Notes under the pieces: model-generated
The model's input: the letters and a program-made list of their open reading frames with translations, nothing else
Told to the model about the DNA's origin: nothing
Databases searched by the model: none
In this document: in pieces, positions 23,672-31,961 of the stretch
Position numbering within the stretch: the first letter of the stretch is position 1
Layout of the letters: every line of letters begins with the position of its first letter
Translations under genes and position numbers: made by a program
Assembly (NCBI GenBank): GCA_028688815.1
Contig: JAQTXJ010000007.1
Span: forward strand, 1 to 48,746
DNA from: a bacterium
Lineage (GTDB): Bacteria; Hydrothermota; UBA3073; JACQXS01; JAQTXJ01
DNA: 48,746 nt
Reading direction: 5' to 3'

Positions 23672-24448
23672 ATGGCTATATATATAAATTCGCCGTTTGG
23701 AGAGATTAGAGGTAAACTTGGTGGAGTCGTCGGCACAAGATTGCGAGGTAAAAAAATCGTAAGAATTTATAGAAAACCTAAGAAAGATCCCGGCAGTATA
23801 GCCTTACTTAAAGAACTGAAAAAAGGTAAAATATCCGCTAAAGAAATGAATATCAAAATAGTAAACGTTCGGTTTTTGTTTAAGTTCTTTTCAGGTATGT
23901 CTAAACAGAAATATTCTTCTATTATAGTTCCCGTATGGTCCAACATAGCAAAAGTCTACCAGAACACTCCTTCAAATATGATACATAAATTTAATGTCCC
24001 TGTTTTGTTTAATTCTATACCTGATAAAAATAAACTTTGCGATGAAACAAATATTTTTGATGTGTCGAAAATTGCTTTTACACCGGAAACTTATACACCC
24101 CCCTTTTCCATATCTTCAAACTATAATCCGGAAACCGGGGAAATAAAAGTAAGCTGGCAGGTTACCAAATGGTTTTATGATGCCAAACCTGAAGATAAAG
24201 TCTTTTGCATAGCGGTGTATTTTAAACCAAAATCTCTTTTACTATGGGAACCCAAGAAAGACCCCTGGAATATTTTCAAAATATGGGGAACTGCATTAGT
24301 TCCTGTCGCGCAGTGGAAAGATGAACAAGCTTCTTTGCCAATAGACCCGAATCTTAAACCCGAATACCTGACTACTTTTTTCTTCTTTCAATACTCGAAT
24401 AAACGATATTCAACAACCTATTCCGCCAAACAGGAAGCATTTGCCTAA
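23672..24448 (+). CDS. Unknown protein with GEIRGKL N-terminus, second of a pair (intact copy)
   Basis: This 258-residue protein starts at 23672 (MAIYINSPFGEIRGKLGG) behind AAAAGGAGG; the track start at 23624 lies in the duplicated leader. It is a distant paralogue of the preceding gene, with a basic N-terminal region (TRLRGKKIVRIYRKPKK). The C-terminal half appears beta-rich, possibly fibronectin-like (YNPETGEIKVSWQVTKW). No signal peptide, membrane segment or catalytic motif is visible. Two truncated copies of its own start precede it, each interrupted after codon 10 by a hairpin repeat, so only this third copy can give a full protein. Confidence 0.75.
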   Translation: MAIYINSPFGEIRGKLGGVVGTRLRGKKIVRIYRKPKKDPGSIALLKELKKGKISAKEMNIKIVNVRFLFKFFSGMSKQKYSSIIVPVWSNIAKVYQNTPSNMIHKFNVPVLFNSIPDKNKLCDETNIFDVSKIAFTPETYTPPFSISSNYNPETGEIKVSWQVTKWFYDAKPEDKVFCIAVYFKPKSLLLWEPKKDPWNIFKIWGTALVPVAQWKDEQASLPIDPNLKPEYLTTFFFFQYSNKRYSTTYSAKQEAFA

Positions 24449-24465
24449 ATGGGTATAATTTTCTT

Positions 24466-24574
24466 TTCTACCCAGCTTTCCTGTCCGCCATTCTGTTTGG
24501 AGGAAGCTGAGGGTTCTTGGGCTTCAGCCCAAAATGAAATAAACGGGTAGATAGGAGCATCTGCTCCTACTACC
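24466..24574 (+). repeat. Post-stop hairpin repeat, copy 2 (pair of 11535)
   Basis: TCTACCCAGCTTTCCTGTCCGCC...GGAGGAAGCTGAGGG, GGGCTtcAGCCC, and a terminal TAGGAGCatctGCTCCTA hairpin. Outer TCTACCC and GGGTAGA pair. It begins 18 bases after a stop codon, as copy 1 does. Confidence 0.78.
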
Positions 24575-24682
24575 TCTTTCCTGTTTATCTGTCGTATATG
24601 TCCTATATGACTTATTCCCTTCTGTCATTGGGTAGAGGGCGAGCCCTCGCTCTCATATCTTTCTATTTTTGCCTGCCTTTTT

Positions 24683-24711
24683 GTCATTCTGAGGCGAAGA
24701 CGAAGAATCTC
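24683..24711 (+). repeat. GTCATTCTGAGG dispersed repeat, copy 4
   Basis: GTCATTCTGAGGCGAAGACGAAGAATCTC, same family and orientation as 22213. Confidence 0.7.
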
Positions 24712-24757
24712 TTTGTTCCTGTTCTTCTTTCTTCTTTCTTCCTCACTCAACTTATAG

Positions 24758-24833
24758 AAAGCCCTTGCCTGCCCGCCGATTTTCTTGGAGGGAAGCTTTA
24801 GCGATTAGGGATTCGTATCCAGCTTAGCTGGGC
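24758..24833 (+). repeat. Composite hairpin repeat overlapping the gltX stop
   Basis: AAAGCCCTT...TTAGGGATT with one G-T wobble, then CGTATCCAGCttaGCTGGGC. The TTA in the loop of the tail hairpin is the gltX stop codon on the other strand. Confidence 0.8.
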
Positions 24834-26308
24834 TTTATCCACTCCATCGTTTTCTCAATCCTCTGCATAACTCTTTCCTTCCCCAGCACTTCAACCAAAT
24901 GAAACAAACTTGGCCCTACCGTCTTCCCTGTCAATGCAAGCCTCAACGGATGAATTAATAACCCTGCTCCTATTCCAAGCTCACCAGCTATAGCCCTTAT
25001 AACCGCCTCTATATTTTCAACACTGAATTCCGTTAATTCGGATAACCTTGTCTTTAACAACTCCAACCTCTGCTTCCCTTCCTGTGTAAGATATTTCCCC
25101 GCTCCTTTTTCATCGTACTCCGTCGGCTCAACAAAGAAATAACTTTCCATATCCAATAATGTCTTCATTCTCGGCTTCAATAACGCAATCACTTTTTTAT
25201 TGTATTCATCATCTTCACTTAATAATGTACTACTAAAATCTTGACTTGCAGGAGAATTTATATGATTATTAAATCGTAATTCTGATTCTCCTGAATATAG
25301 TATTCTGGTCGGAAGTTTACTAAAATTCTTTATTCTTTCAAGCAATTCATCATCACTCAACCTATTAATATGTTCCCCGTTCATCCATTCCAGTTTCTGG
25401 TAGTCAAAGATTGATCCCGTTACACCCAGTTTATCCAGTGAAAACTCTGATATAAGTTCTTCCATACTTAAAACTTCCCTATCCCCTCCCGGCGACCATC
25501 CGAGCAAGGCAAGGAAATTAACGAGCGTTTCAGGCAAAATCCCTTTATCTCTATATTCCAAAACAGAAACTGCTCCATGTCGTTTTGAAAGTTTGGAACG
25601 GTCTGCCCCAAGAATCATTGGCACATGAATAAACACAGGCGGTTCCCACCCGAATGCTTTATATATTATAATCTGTTTGAACGTATTTGAAATATGGTCT
25701 TCTCCCCTTAAAATATGGGTAATCCCCATTTCGTGGTCATCCACAACACAGGCAAAATTATAAGAAGGCGTTCCGTCAGATTTCATTAAAACGAAATCTT
25801 CTATGTCGTGTAAGTCTTTCGTAAGTTCGCCGTGCAGCTTATCCATAAAACTTACTTTCCCGTCCGACTCAGTAAAAAACCTCACGGCAGCAGGTCTCAT
25901 TATCCATTTTTGTCTTTCATCCGAAGGTAAACTAAGACAGGGGCGGTTACATTTCCACGACTTCTTCTCTGCAAGAGCAGCCTGTTTACGTGGTTTTAAA
26001 TCTTCTTCGGTACAGTAACAGAAATCACAGAGTTTGGTTTTTATCAACGCTTCCGCATTCTTTTTATAGTTTTCCAATCTGTCGCATTGCAATATAGGAC
26101 CTTCGTCCCAGTTTAAGCCCATCCACTTCAAACTGTCTATTATGGATTGAGTCATTTCCTGCGAAGAACGTTTAATATCGGTATCTTCGATTCTAAGTAC
26201 AAACTTTCCTTTCTGGTTTCGTGCAAGCAACCAGTTAAAAATTGCAGTTCTTGCCGTTCCCACGTGTAAGTATCCTGTCGGTGACGGCGCTATTCTAACT
26301 TTTATCAT
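24824..26308 (-). CDS. gltX: Glutamyl-tRNA synthetase
   Basis: GltX charges tRNA-Glu. The start is placed at the ATG at 26308 (MIKVRIAPSPTGYLHVG, with a GGGGGA site), not at 26332, giving 494 residues. The class I signatures are PTGYLHVGTARTAIFNW (HIGH equivalent, residues 9-25) and SKLSKRHGA (KMSKS equivalent, about 235). A CxC...CxxxC zinc region (CYCTEEDLK, then WKCNRPC) lies near 98-125. The anticodon-binding C-terminal domain is complete. The last codons (KPS-stop) are formed by the tail of a composite hairpin repeat. Confidence 0.96.
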   Translation of the reverse strand: MIKVRIAPSPTGYLHVGTARTAIFNWLLARNQKGKFVLRIEDTDIKRSSQEMTQSIIDSLKWMGLNWDEGPILQCDRLENYKKNAEALIKTKLCDFCYCTEEDLKPRKQAALAEKKSWKCNRPCLSLPSDERQKWIMRPAAVRFFTESDGKVSFMDKLHGELTKDLHDIEDFVLMKSDGTPSYNFACVVDDHEMGITHILRGEDHISNTFKQIIIYKAFGWEPPVFIHVPMILGADRSKLSKRHGAVSVLEYRDKGILPETLVNFLALLGWSPGGDREVLSMEELISEFSLDKLGVTGSIFDYQKLEWMNGEHINRLSDDELLERIKNFSKLPTRILYSGESELRFNNHINSPASQDFSSTLLSEDDEYNKKVIALLKPRMKTLLDMESYFFVEPTEYDEKGAGKYLTQEGKQRLELLKTRLSELTEFSVENIEAVIRAIAGELGIGAGLLIHPLRLALTGKTVGPSLFHLVEVLGKERVMQRIEKTMEWIKPS

Positions 26309-26362
26309 TTTTTTCCCCCAATACCAACTCAATTAGTTAAGTAAGTTGAGTGGTTAAGTAAG

Positions 26363-26755
26363 TTAAGTGGTTTCCAGAGTCTTTTTTCTTCTTAAAAAAC
26401 TTATATACCCGTTTAGTATTTTGATGTTTTTGAAAATTTTAATTCTAAAATTATTAAACTTTTCTTCTGAAATGTATTCTTCGTCTAATGCAACAGTCGA
26501 GTGGTCAAGTAGTTCATATAATGATCCTCTTGCTTGACGGCAAAATTGAATGTTCTCTTGAAAATGATACCTGCCATATCCTTCTGCAATATTTGCAGTT
26601 ACAGACCTTGAAGCTCTTATAATTTGGTCGCCTAATTTAAGTCTCTCACCGACAGGTAAAGTCTTTACAAACTTTGAAAATTCTTTCCTTAATTCTCTGC
26701 TCTTTTTCCAAACCTCTAATGTCTCAAAAGTTGATTTTGTCTCTTCCATTTCCAT
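26363..26755 (-). CDS. Four-helix bundle protein (23S rRNA intervening-sequence family)
   Basis: This 130-residue protein belongs to the family first seen inside 23S rRNA intervening sequences: LEVWKKSRELRKEFSKF, DQIIRASRSVTANIAEGYGR, FCRQARGSLYELLDH. All four helices are present. Here it lies between gltX and purC, not in an rRNA gene, which is the common situation in environmental genomes. The family's function is unknown; small relatives form pentamers. No SD is evident. It is flanked on both sides by CTTACTTAAC-type word repeats (26332-26372 and 26760-26805). Confidence 0.88.
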   Translation of the reverse strand: MEMEETKSTFETLEVWKKSRELRKEFSKFVKTLPVGERLKLGDQIIRASRSVTANIAEGYGRYHFQENIQFCRQARGSLYELLDHSTVALDEEYISEEKFNNFRIKIFKNIKILNGYISFLRRKKTLETT

Positions 26756-26815
26756 TACTCCCCCCTACTCACCTCACTCACCTCACTTACCTCACTTACC
26801 TATCTTTTCCCTTTT

Positions 26816-27733
26816 CTAACTTACAAAATACTTCCCCTTCTCATAAAGAGGTTTTTCTTTTTCCCCTGTCGTTATCAACCGTACTGCATCCATATATTTC
26901 TCTCTTGTTTTTTTCACTATTTCATCCGGCAATTCAGGGACCGGAGGTTGTTTATTCCATTTTATGCTTAAAAGATAATCCCTTACAAACTGTTTATCAA
27001 AACTCTTTTGAGATTCTCCTTCAACGTAATCCGAAACCGACCAGAACCTTGATGAATCCGGCGTGAAAACCTCATCTATTAAAATTATCTGGTTATTCAG
27101 TATCCCGAACTCAAACTTCGTATCTGCTATTATTATTCCTTTTTTTCGTGCATATTCAGCCGCAAACGTATATAACGCTATGCTTTTTCTCCTTAATGAA
27201 TCTGCGACTTCATCTCCTACAAGTTTTCTGCATTGTTCAAAATTTATCGGCATATCATGCCCTTCTGTTGCCTTTGTTGTCGGTGTAAATATTGCTGCCA
27301 GCAGTTTTGACGACTCTACCAGCCCTTTTGGCAACTGGATTCCACATACCGTCCCGCTTTTCTGGTATTCCTCCCACCCACTCCCTGCAAGCCATCCTCT
27401 TACTACACATTCTACGGGAATAACGGAAGTCTTTTTCACAAGCATTGCCCGTCCCTCTAAAATGGACTTATATTCTCTTAAATTAGACGGGAATTCATCC
27501 ACATCCGTTGAGATTAAATGATTTGGAATAATATCTTTGGTCAGTCCAAACCAAAACTTTGATAATTCTGTAAGGACTTTTCCTTTGTCGGGGATTCCCG
27601 TTGGAAGTATAAAATCAAAAGCCGAAATTCTGTCTGTAGCTACGATAAGCAATTCTGAACCTAAATCATATATGTCTCTGACTTTCCCGCGAGAAATTAA
27701 AGGAATGCCTTTCAAATTTGTTTCTAATACCAT
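26816..27733 (-). CDS. purC: SAICAR synthase PurC (long form)
   Basis: PurC joins aspartate to CAIR in purine synthesis. The ATG at 27733 behind GGGGGGA is the start (305 residues), not 27817. Motifs present: GKVRDIYDLG (residues 14-23), ATDRISAFDFILPTGIPDKG, VVRGWLAGSGWEEY, TPTTKATEGHD, ADTKFEFG and DEVFTPDSSRFW. At about 305 residues with a C-terminal extension it resembles the yeast Ade1-type rather than the short E. coli-type enzyme (237). It follows cdsA on the same strand after 147 bases. Confidence 0.95.
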   Translation of the reverse strand: MVLETNLKGIPLISRGKVRDIYDLGSELLIVATDRISAFDFILPTGIPDKGKVLTELSKFWFGLTKDIIPNHLISTDVDEFPSNLREYKSILEGRAMLVKKTSVIPVECVVRGWLAGSGWEEYQKSGTVCGIQLPKGLVESSKLLAAIFTPTTKATEGHDMPINFEQCRKLVGDEVADSLRRKSIALYTFAAEYARKKGIIIADTKFEFGILNNQIILIDEVFTPDSSRFWSVSDYVEGESQKSFDKQFVRDYLLSIKWNKQPPVPELPDEIVKKTREKYMDAVRLITTGEKEKPLYEKGKYFVS

Positions 27734-27880
27734 TTCCCCCCCTATATTATTTCTGATATTTATATAATGCCCAACATCTATCTTGTATAACCTAAATGTT
27801 GAATATAAAATCTGCAACTAAAAAATAAAAATTGTTTTTTGAATTTTAGACTTTGAGTTTTGTGCTTTAGGTCCTTAAAC

Positions 27881-28786
27881 TTATCTTCCTACAACAAATA
27901 ACGTCAAATAATAGTAAACAAGAGGGGCTACAAATAAAACCGAATCAAACCTATCCAGAAATCCACCGTGTCCGGGAATGGTTGAAGATGCATCTTTTAT
28001 CCTGACATCTCTTTTTAATAATGATTCCACTAAATCTCCCATTGGAGAAAAAAAAGCGCTAAGTATTCCAAGTATTAAACAATCCAGAACATTTAACCAC
28101 GGAGCAAGAAATGCTCTTAACACAAACATAACAATTATCCCCATAATCCCGCCGGATATACAACCTTCCCATGATTTTCCCGGAGATACACGTTTTAAAA
28201 TTTTGTGTTTGCCAAACCGATTTCCTACAAAATATGCAGTGATATCATTTGACCAGGCAAGTACAAACGGCATAAGCGTATATACTGCGCCTAAACTGTA
28301 AGCATCTGCGAATATGCTTCCTCTCGGATTAAACATATAAAACTTAAGATTATGTATATTCTGGAAAGCTTCATGATGATATAATAATACCGGTATTTGT
28401 CTTAATAATATTAAATGGCTGAAAAGCCACCCTACATACAAAACTCCGAACATTGTTCCCGAAATATGGTATATTGCGCGGTCCATATTTCTTCTGTATA
28501 ATTCGGAAATACAAACAAACATTAAAAGCGCAGTAAGAGTTAAAACAGTATAAATATGGGATGCATAAAAAGCTGCCCAACCAAGCGTTAACGCTGCAAG
28601 TACGCCTATAAAAACAAAAGGTTTTAACCCGCGTTTTTCTAATATCTTGTAAAACTCATACGCTCCTAAACCAATGCCTAATTCAATAAACAACAAATAA
28701 TATATACCGCCTGTGTAGGCAACAAATATTAGGACAGGAATAAATAAAACCGAGGTTATTACCCTATAAAAAAGTTCACTCTTCAC
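27881..28786 (-). CDS. cdsA: Phosphatidate cytidylyltransferase
   Basis: CdsA makes CDP-diacylglycerol from phosphatidic acid and CTP in the inner membrane. The 301-residue protein starts with GTG (MKSELFYRV) and has about eight membrane segments. It carries the CTP_transf_1 signature near its end (SPGKSWEGCISGG, then SPMGDLVESLLKRDVRIKDAS, IPGHGGFLDRFDS). It is on the same strand as uppS but separated by 338 bases of repeats, so co-transcription with uppS is uncertain. Confidence 0.94.
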   Translation of the reverse strand: MKSELFYRVITSVLFIPVLIFVAYTGGIYYLLFIELGIGLGAYEFYKILEKRGLKPFVFIGVLAALTLGWAAFYASHIYTVLTLTALLMFVCISELYRRNMDRAIYHISGTMFGVLYVGWLFSHLILLRQIPVLLYHHEAFQNIHNLKFYMFNPRGSIFADAYSLGAVYTLMPFVLAWSNDITAYFVGNRFGKHKILKRVSPGKSWEGCISGGIMGIIVMFVLRAFLAPWLNVLDCLILGILSAFFSPMGDLVESLLKRDVRIKDASSTIPGHGGFLDRFDSVLFVAPLVYYYLTLFVVGR

Positions 28787-29124
28787 TTGCCTTGAATTTA
28801 GTTAACAAACTTATTATATCTTAACTCTTTCCATATTTGAAGTTCTGTAATAATTCTCTGTGCTCTCTGCTTTTTCTCTCTTTTTCTGTTATTTTTTAAC
28901 CTTCTATTCTCTTTTTTTAGTTGGAGTTTGTTTTATCAAAAACATTACTCCAACTTATCCAGCTCAGCTGGGCTCTGTGGTCTCTTTAGACAGGTATTAT
29001 TTCCCGTATTCTGCTTTAATCATTAGCATCTCACGGATCCAAATTGTATTCTCCTCTCTGCGTTCTCTGCGTCTCTGCGGTGAAAATTTTTGTTGTCTGT
29101 TTCTCATTCTGAAATCCGAATTTT
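28787..29124. other. Repeat-filled spacer between uppS and cdsA
   Basis: It holds word-like DNA (CTGTGCTCTCTGC; CTCTGCGTTCTCTGCGTC at about 29055) and one composite hairpin (28919-28973). No gene; the ORF at 28860 is read through repeats. Confidence 0.7.
28919..28973 (+). repeat. Composite hairpin repeat (AGTTGGAGT arm)
   Basis: AGTTGGAGT...ACTCCAACT (perfect nine-base arms, 19-base loop) followed directly by TATCCAGCtcaGCTGGGC. A type example of the family. Confidence 0.88.
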
Positions 29125-29841
29125 CTACCTTCTGCCAAATCTCCGGTTCCTTTGCTGGTACCATTTTAGAGCCTCGATAAGAGCGGGAGTTCTAAAATCA
29201 GGCCATAAAATAGGCGTAGTATATATCTCGGTGTACGCAAGCTGGTAAAGGAAAAAATTAGAAACCCGTTGTTCGCCGGATGTCCTTATTAAAAGGTCGG
29301 GATCCGGTAATTTGGGCGCATAAAGATAATTACGGAAACTGTTTTCAGTTATACGCTTTGTAGGTCCCGTAATCTTATGAATGGCATCTATTATCTCTGC
29401 TCGCCCGCTATATGATAATGCAAGCGTTAGTTGTAAGCCGGTATTATGACTTGTGGATGTTAGCGCTTTATCCATTCTCTGTTTTATGGAAGGCGGAAAT
29501 TTGCTCAATCTCCCAATAAATTGAACTGCTACATTGTTTCTATTTAGTTCGGGGAGTTCCTTTTCTAAATGTTTCTCGAGAAGAGTTAATATCGCTTTTA
29601 TTTCTGCAGGAGGCCTTTGCCAGTTTTCTTCGGAAAATGTATAAAGGGTAAGGAATTTTATTCCTAAAGATCCACAAGATTCAACCATTTCTCTGACGGA
29701 AGCAATACCTTGTGTATGCCCGTCAACTATAGGCTTTTTTCGCTGTGTTGCCCATCTTCCATTGCCATCCATAATAACTGCAACGTGAATAGGAAGATTA
29801 TTCTTTATTAAACCATGCTCTTCTATGTTTATATTTTTCAT
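29125..29841 (-). CDS. uppS: Isoprenyl (undecaprenyl diphosphate) synthase UppS
   Basis: UppS builds the C55 lipid carrier for cell-wall synthesis. The 238-residue cytosolic enzyme shows HVAVIMDGNGRWATQR with the catalytic Asp (about residue 25), FLTLYTFSEENWQRP (about 67-81), and the C-terminal DPDLLIRTSGEQRVSNFFLYQLAYTE. An AGGAT site precedes the ATG, 38 bases after frr. The last residues are basic (QQRNRRFGRR). Confidence 0.96.
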   Translation of the reverse strand: MKNINIEEHGLIKNNLPIHVAVIMDGNGRWATQRKKPIVDGHTQGIASVREMVESCGSLGIKFLTLYTFSEENWQRPPAEIKAILTLLEKHLEKELPELNRNNVAVQFIGRLSKFPPSIKQRMDKALTSTSHNTGLQLTLALSYSGRAEIIDAIHKITGPTKRITENSFRNYLYAPKLPDPDLLIRTSGEQRVSNFFLYQLAYTEIYTTPILWPDFRTPALIEALKWYQQRNRRFGRR

Positions 29842-29879
29842 AGTTCTATCCTTTTTCTCCTGCGCCTTTCTTTATTTGA

Positions 29880-30434
29880 TTATCCTTCTATTATTTCTTT
29901 TTCTTTTTTGGAAAGTAACTCATCTATAATTTTTATCTGTTCTTCCATAATACGTTGAATTTCTTTCTCTCCCCTATGTCCATCATCTTCAGGAAGGTCC
30001 TTAATGGCTTTTATTTTTATAACCTCATCTCTTCGTATGTTTCTTAAAGCAACCCTTGAATCTTCTGCAAATTTCTTTACAAGTTTTATCAAACCCTGTT
30101 TTCTTTCTTCCGTTAATGAAGGAATAGGAAGCTTTACCGCCGCTCCATCATTGGAAGGCGTTAATCCTATACCGGATTTTAATATTGATTTCTCAATTTC
30201 AGAAATAAGATTGCGGTCCCAGGGTTTTATTACTATTAGTTTTGGGTCAGGACAAGCTATTGAAGCTACTTGTTTTATTGGTAAAGAAGTCCCGTAAGAA
30301 TCTACTTTTAAACCTTCTACTAACGCAGTAGAAGCGCGCCCTGTCCTCGTAGTTCCAAGCTGGTGTTTGAAAAGCTCTATACTATGAGCCATTTTCTCCT
30401 TCATATTTTTATATATTTCATCCAAAGGTCCCAT
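29880..30434 (-). CDS. frr: Ribosome recycling factor
   Basis: Frr releases ribosomes after termination together with EF-G. It has the standard 184-184 residue length and the motifs ELFKHQLGTTRTGRAS (residues 18-33), SYGTSLPIKQVASI, IKPWDRNLI, NSGIGLTPSNDG-like KSGIGLTPSNDG and VALRNIRRDE. The ATG has a GGGGGGAG site. It lies 10 bases after serS and 38 before uppS. Frr next to uppS and cdsA is a widespread order; serS in front is less usual. Confidence 0.97.
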   Translation of the reverse strand: MGPLDEIYKNMKEKMAHSIELFKHQLGTTRTGRASTALVEGLKVDSYGTSLPIKQVASIACPDPKLIVIKPWDRNLISEIEKSILKSGIGLTPSNDGAAVKLPIPSLTEERKQGLIKLVKKFAEDSRVALRNIRRDEVIKIKAIKDLPEDDGHRGEKEIQRIMEEQIKIIDELLSKKEKEIIEG

Positions 30435-30444
30435 TTTCTCCCCC

Positions 30445-31725
30445 CTAAGTTTCCTGATTTTTCTTTTTAGAATCTATTATATCTATTCCACCCATATATG
30501 GTCTGAGAACTTCCGGAATTATTATTCCTCCATCCGCAGTCTGGTATTGTTCTATTAACGTAATAAACAACCTCGGCGTTGCTACACCGGACCCATTCAA
30601 TATATGAACGGTTTTCATTTCTCCTTTGTCCCGGAACCTTATTTTTGCGCGTCTTGCCTGGAATCCTTCGCAATTACTGCACGAAGAAACTTCAAGCCAC
30701 TCTTTGCTCGCAGGTGCCCATAACTCTATGTCATAAGTCTTTGCAGATGCAAAACTCATATCGTTTACAGGTAACAAAATTACCCTGTATGTTAGTCCTA
30801 ATAACTTTAATACTTCCTCCGCCTCTTTAAGCAATATTTCCAACTCCTGATAAGAAGAATCAGGATGGACAAATTTTATAAGTTCAACTTTGTTAAACTG
30901 GTGTAATCGCCTTAATCCTTTTGTCATTTTACCGTAAGAACCGGCTTCTCTTCTGAAACACGCAGTATACCCGACATATTTAATTGGGAAATCTTTTGCG
31001 TCCAATACTTCTTCCTGGAACAAATTTATTACCGGTACTTCAGCCGTAGGATTAAGAAATAAATTATCTTTTCCTATAAAATACATATCTTCTTCAAGTT
31101 TTGGTAACTGTCCCGTATGGAACATTGATTTCGGGTTAACCAGATAAGACGGTAAAATCTCGGTATACCCCTGTTTAATATGCAAATCTAACATGAAATT
31201 AATAAGCGCCCGTTCAAGTCTTGCTCCTAATCCTTTGTAACATGGGAAATTTGAACCTACTACTTTGGTGCTTCGCTTGAAATCAACCATATCAAGCGAT
31301 TCACATAACTCGTCTGATGTTTTTGGTGTAAACTCAAACGCAAGAGGATTCCCGTGTTCTTTTATCGTTGTTACGGTTTTAAGAGGAACCGATGCATCCG
31401 GAATATTTGGCATCCAGCTTATTAACGTATAAAGTTCGGTTTCTATTTCTGTAATTTCTACTGTCAATTGGGATTCGGATTCGGATAACTGACGGGATTG
31501 TTTTATCAAATCCTCTGCCTTGTCACCCTGTCCGGACTTTTTAAGCTCTGCTACTTTGAGGGAAATTTGTTTTTGCTCCGCCCTGATGGCATCTCTTCTT
31601 TTTACGAGGTCCCGTCTCTTTAAATCAAGAAGCGTAAACTTATCAACATCAACGGATTCGCCCTTGAGTTCTGCTGACCTTTTTATAAGCTCAAAATTAT
31701 TCCTTATAAACTCAAAATCAAACAT
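30445..31725 (-). CDS. serS: Seryl-tRNA synthetase
   Basis: SerS charges tRNA-Ser. The true start is the ATG at 31725 (MFDFEFIRNNFELIKRS), giving 426 residues. The track start at 31761 is a TTG that belongs to the -35 box. The N-terminal coiled-coil arm spans about residues 30-105. Class II motif 2 is in ACFRREAGSYGKMTKGLRR (about 255-275), and motif 3 in NGSGVATPRLFITLIEQYQ (about 380-398). The expected transcription start coincides with the ATG, so the mRNA is probably leaderless. frr and uppS follow in the same unit. Confidence 0.95.
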   Translation of the reverse strand: MFDFEFIRNNFELIKRSAELKGESVDVDKFTLLDLKRRDLVKRRDAIRAEQKQISLKVAELKKSGQGDKAEDLIKQSRQLSESESQLTVEITEIETELYTLISWMPNIPDASVPLKTVTTIKEHGNPLAFEFTPKTSDELCESLDMVDFKRSTKVVGSNFPCYKGLGARLERALINFMLDLHIKQGYTEILPSYLVNPKSMFHTGQLPKLEEDMYFIGKDNLFLNPTAEVPVINLFQEEVLDAKDFPIKYVGYTACFRREAGSYGKMTKGLRRLHQFNKVELIKFVHPDSSYQELEILLKEAEEVLKLLGLTYRVILLPVNDMSFASAKTYDIELWAPASKEWLEVSSCSNCEGFQARRAKIRFRDKGEMKTVHILNGSGVATPRLFITLIEQYQTADGGIIIPEVLRPYMGGIDIIDSKKKNQET

Positions 31726-31732
31726 ATTGTCT

Positions 31733-31761
31733 ATATTATATATGCAATAGCTTATTGTCAA
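31733..31761 (-). promoter_or_regulatory. serS promoter, predicted leaderless
   Basis: TTGACA (31761-31756), 17 bases, TAATAT (31738-31733). The expected +1 is about 31726-31725, on the A of the serS ATG. Confidence 0.8.
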
Positions 31762-31961
31762 GCTTAAAAAATCTTCCCTCTATAATCAAAATATTTCCTT
31801 TTTTCGTTCTTTCTTCCCTTCTTTTTATCCGCGTTTATTTGCGTTGGATTGTTTTTATATTCTCTGTGTTATCTCGGAGTATTATTTCGGTGTCCATTAT
31901 GGTTATGTTCTCTACTCTCTGCGAACTTTGCGTCTTTTTGTTTTGTGCTAATCTCTTGCTT

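Larger units (their letters stand above)
24449..24823. other. Spacer of stacked repeats between convergent genes
   Basis: In order: post-stop hairpin repeat (24466-24574), word-like DNA, a GTCATTCTGAGG repeat (24683-24711), and a composite hairpin (24758-24833) that runs into the gltX stop. No gene; the ORF at 24598 is a shadow. Confidence 0.7.

Noticed and set aside
23358-23700. CRISPR-like array at the three repeated starts
   Set aside because: The repeats are gene starts with ribosome sites, the units differ in length, and no cas genes are present.
26363-26755. Fragment of 23S rRNA around the intervening-sequence-type protein
   Set aside because: Flanking DNA has no rRNA motifs; this family is often encoded outside rRNA genes.
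26674-27066. 130-residue ORF opposite purC
   Set aside because: Antisense shadow of purC and of the CTCACTTACC word repeats.
31726-31761. TTG start of serS given in the ORF track (MTISYCIYNIDN)
   Set aside because: The TTG is part of the TTGACA -35 box; the ATG at 31725 begins the conserved sequence.
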